Of a stretch of 64,000 bases of DNA, positions 57,676 to 64,000 are shown one piece after another. Numbering within the stretch: position 1 is the stretch's first letter; each line of letters starts with the position of its first letter. The translations under genes and the position numbers were made by a program. The DNA comes from Ulota crispa (taxonomy: Eukaryota > Streptophyta > Bryopsida > Orthotrichales > Orthotrichaceae). Location of the stretch: contig OY987247.1 in NCBI GenBank assembly GCA_963920765.1, positions 2,108,001 through 2,172,000 of the forward strand, written 5' to 3'. A model generated the notes under the pieces. It searched no databases, had not been told where the DNA came from, and saw only the letters and a list, made by a program, of their open reading frames with translations.

Positions 57676-58611
57676 TTAACCCCTACAGGATTGAATCATT
57701 TTTTTAGTGAAAATCACTCAAAACTGTCACTTTTGGGGGGTTAGTAAGAAGGTAATTTTTTTTGAAAATTTGGCAAATCTAACCACAAGATTTTGCCCTA
57801 GATTAGATTAGGTACTTGTGCAAAAAAAATTAGGTCATTCCAGATGGACATGAGTGAGATATTTACTTCTAATGTGAAAAGAAATTTTTTTTTCATGCTG
57901 CCCAAAAATTTCAGAAGCCTTTGACCATTCTTACATGAAAATAATTGCTCTACGCAACTTTGCGCTTTATTTTTTCCATGTAGGAGATCAAGTTAGCTAT
58001 GTGTGGGAGAACTTTCAAATCAATTGGAACTACACAACACATGGGAAAAACCAATAAGTAAAAAGAAGTAGAGAATGAGTCAAATCACTAAATTGTTAAG
58101 AATTTAATTATTAAAATGAAAAATGCAAATCCCAATGGTCATAATGTTGTGATAAACAATCTACATCCTTTGATTTTGTTTGTTTTCCAAAATAATGAAA
58201 ATTGAGTAAAATAAAGAACTTCAAAGTTTATTTTAGAGTAGAGATTCCATAATTGCCCGCAAACAAAAACTCCTCATAACTTTCATGTCAGTGATTGAAA
58301 TTGAATGATTCAAAGCTTCTCACCTATAAAAAAATCTAAAGAACCAATTTCAATTTTTGATTTAAAATTTTTTAATTTTTAAAAAAGTTTTTGGGCTGCT
58401 CAGGTGGGCAATCCTCACTTGCTTTTCAGATTTTCATGCATAACTTCTTCAATAGTTGTCGGAATGAGGAAAAAATTAGATGCCTGCGTAGATCTTTGAA
58501 TTCCCCGCCTTCAATAAAAGTTTCAGAAAATCACACAAAGTAGCTTATCCAAAGGTACATGCCCAAACTCCCACTTGTCCACCAAAGGGACAACAGTCCT
58601 TTAGGGGTTAA
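57676..58611. mobile_element. TTAA-flanked piggyBac-like MITE, 936 bp
   Basis: TTAA-CCCCTACAGGATT at the left and AGTCCTTTAGGGG-TTAA at the right, TTAA intact on both sides. The interior is shared with 17601-18519 (left part) and 32877-33790 (middle). Confidence 0.75.
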
Positions 58612-59310
58612 TTTGTAAAATTTTGATCTTTTTTACCAAAAGACACATTCATTTTCTATTTATATTGATTTTTTCAATAAATTTGATGGGAATTTTGAGT
58701 TATTCTGATTTTTAAAAAATAAATGTGAAAAAAAAAAAATCTATTAGAATATGTATTAAAAAAGCTATAATTTCTACCATAAATGAATGGTAGAATGAGA
58801 AATATATTTTTGAAATTTTTATTTAAAATGAATTTAAAGAGTAGAAAATATGAATGAAAAACAGACCATATTGTGTTATTTGGATTCTTATACTTGGAGC
58901 TTTTAATGGCAATAACTCTCTCCATTTTTGACATTTTTCAAAAAAAAAGAAATGCAATAAAAAGGAAACTTGTCAAGCTTCATTTTCTTAATTTGAACTA
59001 TGTACCAAAAATTGATATTTTGAAAGTCACAATTAGGGTTGATCAAGGCTCAACCACTTTTTGGATGCACGGACCTTCAAGGGTTAACAAAGAGGTCAAC
59101 ATAAGAATTATTAATAAAGTAGGAGGTAGGAGGCTCGTAAATGGAGCATCTAATGGCTAGTATTGAATTTTGGGTTGGTGAAACTTCTTGAGATATTTTT
59201 CAATAAATTTTCCTTGAAAGACAAGAAGAGTTCGCATCTAAACCAAGTTGTTTCATATTTTTTGGAGCTTTGTGGAATTAGTTATGAATTTTGAAGTGGA
59301 AAGGCCATAG
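58612..59310. other. AT-rich intergenic with one isolated TTAA-type terminus
   Basis: GGACCTTCAAGGGTTAA at about 59072-59088 resembles a right terminus of the TTAA family, but no partner was found. Otherwise featureless. Confidence 0.4.
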
Positions 59311-59424
59311 GGCTCTAAAATGGAGCACCTCCTCAAGTGTACATCAGTTCTACATTATTGAAAGGCTATGAAAAACAACATGCACAAATGGAGTACATTT
59401 GAGGAGGTGCTCCATTTTAGAGCC
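59311..59424. mobile_element. 114-bp MITE with 26-bp perfect inverted ends
   Basis: Begins GGCTCTAAAATGGAGCACCT and continues CCTCAA; the right end is its exact complement ending AGAGCC. A worn relative of the terminus is near 59127-59155 (GGAGGCTCGTAAATGGAGCA). Confidence 0.8.
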
Positions 59425-59426
59425 TG

Positions 59427-59575
59427 CACTACAAGAAATTGTGTCCTAATTGATATGTTCAAAATGACCAAATGTGTCCAAATTGACAAAATTGTCAAAT
59501 TGGGCAATTTTGGTAGATTTAGACATGTTGATTTGGACATATTTTTTGTCATTTTGGACAAATTCCCTTGTAGTC
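59427..59575. mobile_element. CACTA-like MITE, 149 bp
   Basis: Left CACTACAAGAAATTG, right CCCTTGTAGTC. The interior repeats variants of AATTGACAAAATTG and TTTGGACAT. Ends of the CACTACAAGAAA type are characteristic of CACTA (En/Spm) elements. No 3-bp target duplication is clear. Confidence 0.6.
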
Positions 59576-59712
59576 TTGCTGCAAATCAGAGCTTCCTACC
59601 TTAGGTGATGACAGTTTTTTTAAATTACCAGATAGTTAATTACTTGATAGGTCACCTAACAAAGTTATCACTTTGTACTCTATTCCCACATTCTACCTTA
59701 TTGAACTATTAA

Positions 59713-59863
59713 CACTACAAGAAAATGTTGACAATTTGGTCATTTTTTGTAGATTTGAACATGTCAATTTGGACATTTTTTTATCAATTCGGACACTTTT
59801 TATCAATTTGGACAAGTTTAGTCAATTCAAACATGTCAATTTGGACACTATTTTCTTGTAGTG
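59713..59863. mobile_element. CACTA-like MITE, 151 bp
   Basis: CACTACAAGAAAAT at the left and ATTTTCTTGTAGTG at the right, a perfect 14-bp inverted repeat. The interior resembles the 59427-59575 element. Flanking triplets TAA and ATT do not match, so the target duplication is lost or the ends are shifted. Confidence 0.7.
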
Positions 59864-60064
59864 ATTAGATTTAAATTCATGTTTCTTTACGTTTTTATTG
59901 GCTTTTTACCCATCAAAATTAGGAAAAAGTCATAATTTTTTTGAATTTCAAAAAGTAATTAGGTAAAAATTAACAATCTACAAAGAGGTTCAAAATTTTA
60001 ATTGATGAAAACGATAAGTTTAAATTCTAATTTTTTCATTCATTTATAATGAACTTTCTTATTT

Positions 60065-60142
60065 TTAACCCTTAAATGCCCATGGTCCCATATTTCAATG
60101 TTAAAAACACCACATTCTTGTGTCATGGGCATTTAGAGTTAA
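60065..60142. mobile_element. Minimal TTAA-flanked element, 78 bp
   Basis: TTAA-CCCTTAAATGCCCATG at the left and CATGGGCATTTAGAG-TTAA at the right with about 40 bp between. The smallest member of the TTAA family in the window, with intact TTAA on both sides. Confidence 0.65.
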
Positions 60143-60550
60143 TTCCATTTCCATTTTTTGGAATTGAAAAAATCCTTGGCCTTTTAGCGGTGAAGGGGCT
60201 ATGCCATGTTCAATTCTACCAAGGATAATTGTAAACAAACTTTTTTTCACATAGACATATTTTGGCCCGTTTATATATCAGGAAAAAAGACTTCGGCCAA
60301 TTGAAAAATGATGTAGGAAGAGAATGACCGGAAAGGATTAAGAAACTAGAACTAAAAGCAGCCAATGTCTTAAATATTTGATTGAAGGCACCAAAACAAC
60401 AGAAACTAGCCAGCGAAGCAGACTTTTCTCCTCAAACATGGCATGTAGCCTATCCCGTAAGCGTTTTTTTTTTTGTTTTCTCTATTAATGGGAAACACTT
60501 GCATATATTTGTGTTCTTCAAGAATTCTATCTTTTTTCTAAACTTGACCA

Positions 60551-61881
60551 ATGTTTGGGGAGAATCAGCATTTAGTGTATTGTCAACCAATCAGTTCAAA
60601 TTGTGAAAAAGCTGGTTGAATTTGAGACAATCAGTTAAAAACAAGTCAAATTCTAAAATAAATAACTGTAGTAAATTATGAAATATACTAGCAGTTGGTG
60701 CTTGGGTTGGCACTTGCTACAATATGCATTCATCATTAAAAAATGATTAAGATTTATTGATGTTAGATAAAATGTAAAGTAGAAAAATTCAATAAGTTTT
60801 CAAATTGTACCTATGTAATAATATCCCAGAGACCAGAGATGGGATATTAGAAAGGTCAAGATGCAATATTACAAAAATCAATGTCATTGTATCTATAATA
60901 TTGTAGAGACCAAAGATGTGATATTATAGAGGTCAATATGTGGTTATGTAAAGGGCCTTGTGGTTGGCACTTGCTACACTACAAATTCACCATTAGGATT
61001 TTATTAGAATTTTATATGTTACATAGAATGCAAACTAACATTTTTAGCTATATGATACTATTATATAGACTAGAAATGTGAAATTATAGAAGTCAAGATG
61101 TGATTTGAGTGAGGGACTTGTGATTTTAGTAGTATGACTAGCAGTTGGCACTTGCTATGCTACGCATTCACCATTAGCATTTTATTAGGATTTTCATATG
61201 TTAAGTCAATTACGAAGTAAAAAAATTTGTAAGTTTTTGAATTGTATCTTTGTAATAATATCACAAAGAGTGAAGACATGATATTACAAAGGGGTAATGC
61301 TATTTCATGAGCAGGGATTTGTGAGCCGTGAGTTGGGATTTTTAGTAAAAATAAGTTGGGATTTTCACTCAAAATAATGAATTCTACCTATAATTGTGTA
61401 CATAGGATCCTATAATTGTGCATTTTAAACTATCATCTCTAGAAAAACTTGTTGTTTTTTAGTTATTCCATGGATTTTGAGTTAAAGATTCCTTTCTTGC
61501 TTGCAAAATCTTGAATCCCCACTCATGGCTCACCATTTTACGCTCACCAAATAGGGTCATCCTATTACAAAGATCAAAATGTGATATTACAAAGGTCCCT
61601 GTGATTGTATCCATTCTATTACATAGTGAAGATGTGATATTAAGGAGGTTAGTGTGTGATATTACAAAGGTCAAGATGTGACATTATAAAGGTCATTGTG
61701 ATTGTATCTATAATATCACAAAGAATGGATATGTGAGATTAAAGAGGTTAGGATGTAATATTAGAGAGATAATTGTGGTTTTAGTAGTATGATAAATATA
61801 AGAAACATACCTGGTGTAATTTAGTGAAAAATTGGTTGAAAATGAGAAATTCCAGATTTTAGCTTTCTCCCCAAACGCTGA
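60551..61881. mobile_element. Long AT-rich relative of the GTTTGGGGAGAA element
   Basis: Left ATGTTTGGGGAGAATCAG and right TTTCTCCCCAAACGCTG are inverted ends like those of 54065-54304. The interior holds many imperfect repeats of GATATTACAAAGGTCAAGATGTG type and no open frame of note. Confidence 0.6.
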
Positions 61882-62521
61882 TTTCTAGCGCTCGCTATTT
61901 TCTTGTGGATCTGCTCTGCACAAGATTTTTTTTTTCATTTCTTAAGATTGCAATAGTAGCAATTTAAAGTATTATAGTGATGCTCCAAATTTCAACATTC
62001 ATCCACATATTGGATAGAAAAATATCACATTAATACATATTCCATGTCTATAATTTGGTTGTCATCCACAATTAGATAATTTCATCCAATTAAATTTTTT
62101 TGAAGCCTTTTGACAATTTCATCCAAGTTTTTTAGCATTTTTTGGCATTTTTTAGGCAGACTTTTTTTTTTTGGGTGCAATCTGGCACCAGAAAGCAAAA
62201 AAAAAGCGCTGCAAAGCAGCAGAGTGCGAGATTACGGACCTGCCTAAAGTTCCTCGCCACGTCGAAATTCGAGCACGATGAACAATTGCCATGCGTATTG
62301 CTGTTGTGACAGGCATGATGCCGCAAATCCAGAAACCCCGCCAACAAAGAACTTCGAGGGACCTATGAGGTGCATCGGAGTGTAACTTAACCTTGACACA
62401 CGATAAAGGCGATCCAATCAGATCACAAAGGTTACAATGCAACCGGAAATGCTCAATTCTCGTGTCGATCCTCGCTGTTTTGTCATTTGTGCGGGCAATT
62501 GAACTGAAGAGAAGGTGTGGT
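61882..62521. other. Flank upstream of FKBP17-2
   Basis: AT-rich to about 62160, then a GC-richer unique block (62160-62515) that may be the original promoter of FKBP17-2, displaced by the MITE at 62524-62711. The minus-strand open frame 62152-62442 has no recognisable features. Confidence 0.4.
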
Positions 62522-62523
62522 CA

Positions 62524-62711
62524 AGGTCCGGGAAATATTTGAAATTTTTGGTTGATTTCCTTCAATTTCTGTATTGAACCGATTTATCAAGGAACTCTTT
62601 TGATTATTTTCTCTATTTCATACTACTACAAGTAATTTTTTTTTTAAGATTTTAAACCGATTTTTAGCAACCGGCTAGCTTTGAACTAGAGGTCGGTTCT
62701 TCCCGGACCTT
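62524..62711. mobile_element. MITE immediately upstream of FKBP17-2, termini AAGGTCCGGGAA
   Basis: Perfect 12-bp inverted ends AAGGTCCGGGAA and TTCCCGGACCTT. GGTGTGG occurs directly before the left end (62514-62520) and after the right end (62712-62718), a likely target duplication of 7-9 bp. It ends 33 bp before the FKBP17-2 start codon. Related sequence forms the foldback at 12575-14010. Confidence 0.8.
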
Positions 62712-62744
62712 GGTGTGGGGATTCAGATTTTGCTAAGCTGAGCT

Positions 62745-63184
62745 ATGGCGATGGCCGTCTCCTCAGCTCCCCTGTCCTTTGCCACCTTCCAAAATCGCCA
62801 TGCAGCAATCGTGTCCGCTGCCAATGTTTCTCCCGACTTGGCAGTTCGGAGCGGCTCGAGAATCTCGCTGCGAGTGTGTCGTTGCGCAGCGACGTCGGAG
62901 GATGGCGAGGCGTCCACGAATGGTGGCGGGATTGTGAATGAGAGCAGTGCTGTGCGGGAGACAGAAGGCGAAGAAGTGTCTGAGAGTGGCATTCCGGCTG
63001 CGAGGCCGCGGAAGAGAGGCGACGCTCCTCGCACGGCGGATTCCACGGACTGGATCTCGTCGAACTTGACGCGGAGGTTCGGGCTAGGGGCGGGGTTGGC
63101 GTGGGTGGGAGTGCTGGCGTTCGGAGTGATTTCGGAGCAGGTCAAGACTCGGAACGAAGTGTTTCGCGAGGAGCAAGACACCAG
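62745..63184 (+). CDS. FKBP17-2: FKBP17-2-type plastid peptidyl-prolyl isomerase, first exon
   Basis: Exon 1 codes 146 residues and ends in phase 2 at CACCAG|GTATGC. Residues 1 to about 50 are a Ser/Ala/Arg-rich chloroplast transit peptide. Residues 51-100 are an acidic, variable linker. Residues 101-147 (STDWISSNLTRRFGLGAGLA, then WVGVLAFGVISEQVKTR) closely match the segment that precedes the FKBP domain in plant FKBP17-2 (TTDWVASSLTRRFGIGAGLA), as I recall it. The paired Arg followed by a hydrophobic stretch (112-130) may be a thylakoid twin-arginine signal or a membrane anchor. The FKBP domain itself is not in the window; its exon must lie beyond 64000. FKBPs catalyse cis-trans isomerisation of prolyl bonds; this subfamily's activity is not established. 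Confidence 0.88.
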
Positions 63185-64000
63185 GTATGCATTTTGGAGC
63201 TTTGTCTCTCCCGCTCGATTCCAATTAGCTGCCTTAAAGCATCCGTACCCTTGCATGTTAAACAGGCCCTCAATAGCACTTGCCTTGGCCACTCAGCTTG
63301 GCGCCCCCGCAACCGCCAACCGCCGTATGCTAAGGCTCGCTCAATTGTAGCTTGAACATTGAAACGTTCAAGGTTTGATGATTCTTTAGAGCATCCAAAT
63401 CTAAGATAATGGAAACTTATTGATTGGTCAACACACAAGAGGTCCACAATTGACGCTTGACACATGTCTTCAGCGATTCAGCTATTCAGCCATACGTGTT
63501 CAGTGTTTGTTGCTTGTACCTGGTTGAGTGCAAGGGTGGGGCATTGGAGATTTGAGCCAGTTGGTGTGATTGGGAATGCATCCTGAATACCTGCTTTTTA
63601 GAGCTCCAGGTTGCGTGGGTGCGTAAGCTCTTAGCATCCAATTTCCCCGACTTCGTCATGTTTCCTTTTAACTCATGATTCAAAATGCCAGATTAGCTTT
63701 TGCATTATTACCTTTTCATGGATGCTCTGAGAGGCATTTGAGCAAACCCTAACCGAGCTGTTGCCTTGAATTCACCCGCTCCAGATCTTGAATGCTCTTT
63801 ATTTAGGGTTTGAGATTTGGAGTTTAACGACATACGAAAGGTAGCATTCTTGAAGGATACAACAACAGTCACTTGAGTTAGGGTTTAGACAATGCTTAGC
63901 TGGAAATATCGGCATCTTCTAATCTGACTGCAAGCTCAATTGGTGTCACGGAGGCTCTGGTTTGATACATGTGCTAATCTCGGAAACTTTGTGGTGACAG
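63185..64000 (+). other. FKBP17-2 intron 1 (5' part)
   Basis: Begins with GTATGC and runs at least to the window end, which reads GTGACAG, a possible acceptor exactly at the edge. No sequence coding for the expected DVEEEKEIVLPNG-type continuation was found in it. Several telo-box-like AACCCTAA or TTAGGGTTT motifs lie at 63740-63890. Confidence 0.6.

Noticed and set aside
1-64000. CRISPR array, tRNA, rRNA, organellar DNA or retroelement coding regions
   Set aside because: No regularly spaced repeats, no tRNA-like arms, no rRNA stretches and no retroelement protein motifs were seen. A tRNA is the likeliest to be missed by eye; a covariance-model scan would settle it.

Overview
The window looks like nuclear DNA of a land plant. 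It carries a plant eS7 ribosomal protein, a plastid FKBP17-2-type immunophilin, an eight-cysteine lipid transfer protein and a CCR4-NOT subunit 3 gene with 19 coding exons. All multi-exon genes have GT-AG introns in an AT-rich background full of short inverted-repeat transposons. I infer a seedless plant, most likely a moss or a relative, but the sequence alone does not prove it.

Layout. 1-10 kb: two copies of a segmental duplication (1-3455 and 8200-9745). The second holds an intact 5' exon of a two-membrane-span protein gene; the first is a broken copy split by small transposons. Between them lie one small gene (6797-7183, minus) and several MITEs. 10.3-19 kb: a dense block of palindromic and nested non-autonomous DNA transposons. 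19.6-28.5 kb: the complete NOT3 gene on the minus strand, with leader and promoter up to about 29.5 kb. 29.7-43.7 kb: mostly AT-rich intergenic DNA with nested MITEs, microsatellites and a decayed gene for a protein with two Dof-like zinc fingers (34895-35801). 43.8-50.7 kb: a gene island with a candidate LRR-like gene remnant, an LTP gene, two convergent unrecognised genes and a 189-bp tandem duplication. 50.8-55 kb: more MITEs. 56.0-57.1 kb: the two-exon eS7 gene (minus). 57.6-62.7 kb: MITEs. 62745 to the end: the first exon of FKBP17-2 and the start of a long intron.

The most striking signal is a family of a dozen or more elements that begin CCC(C/T)TAAA, end in the reverse complement, and sit between TTAA tetranucleotides. 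Several are inserted into TTAA sites inside one another. TTAA duplication with a CCC...GGG terminus is the signature of the piggyBac superfamily, which to my knowledge is rarely reported from land plants. No transposase gene was found here, so these would be non-autonomous copies.

The genes do not form a pathway. They are ordinary dispersed nuclear genes: mRNA turnover (NOT3), translation (eS7), plastid protein folding (FKBP17-2) and cell-surface lipid transfer (LTP), plus several without a recognised function. No rRNA, tRNA, CRISPR array, organellar insert or retroelement coding region was seen.
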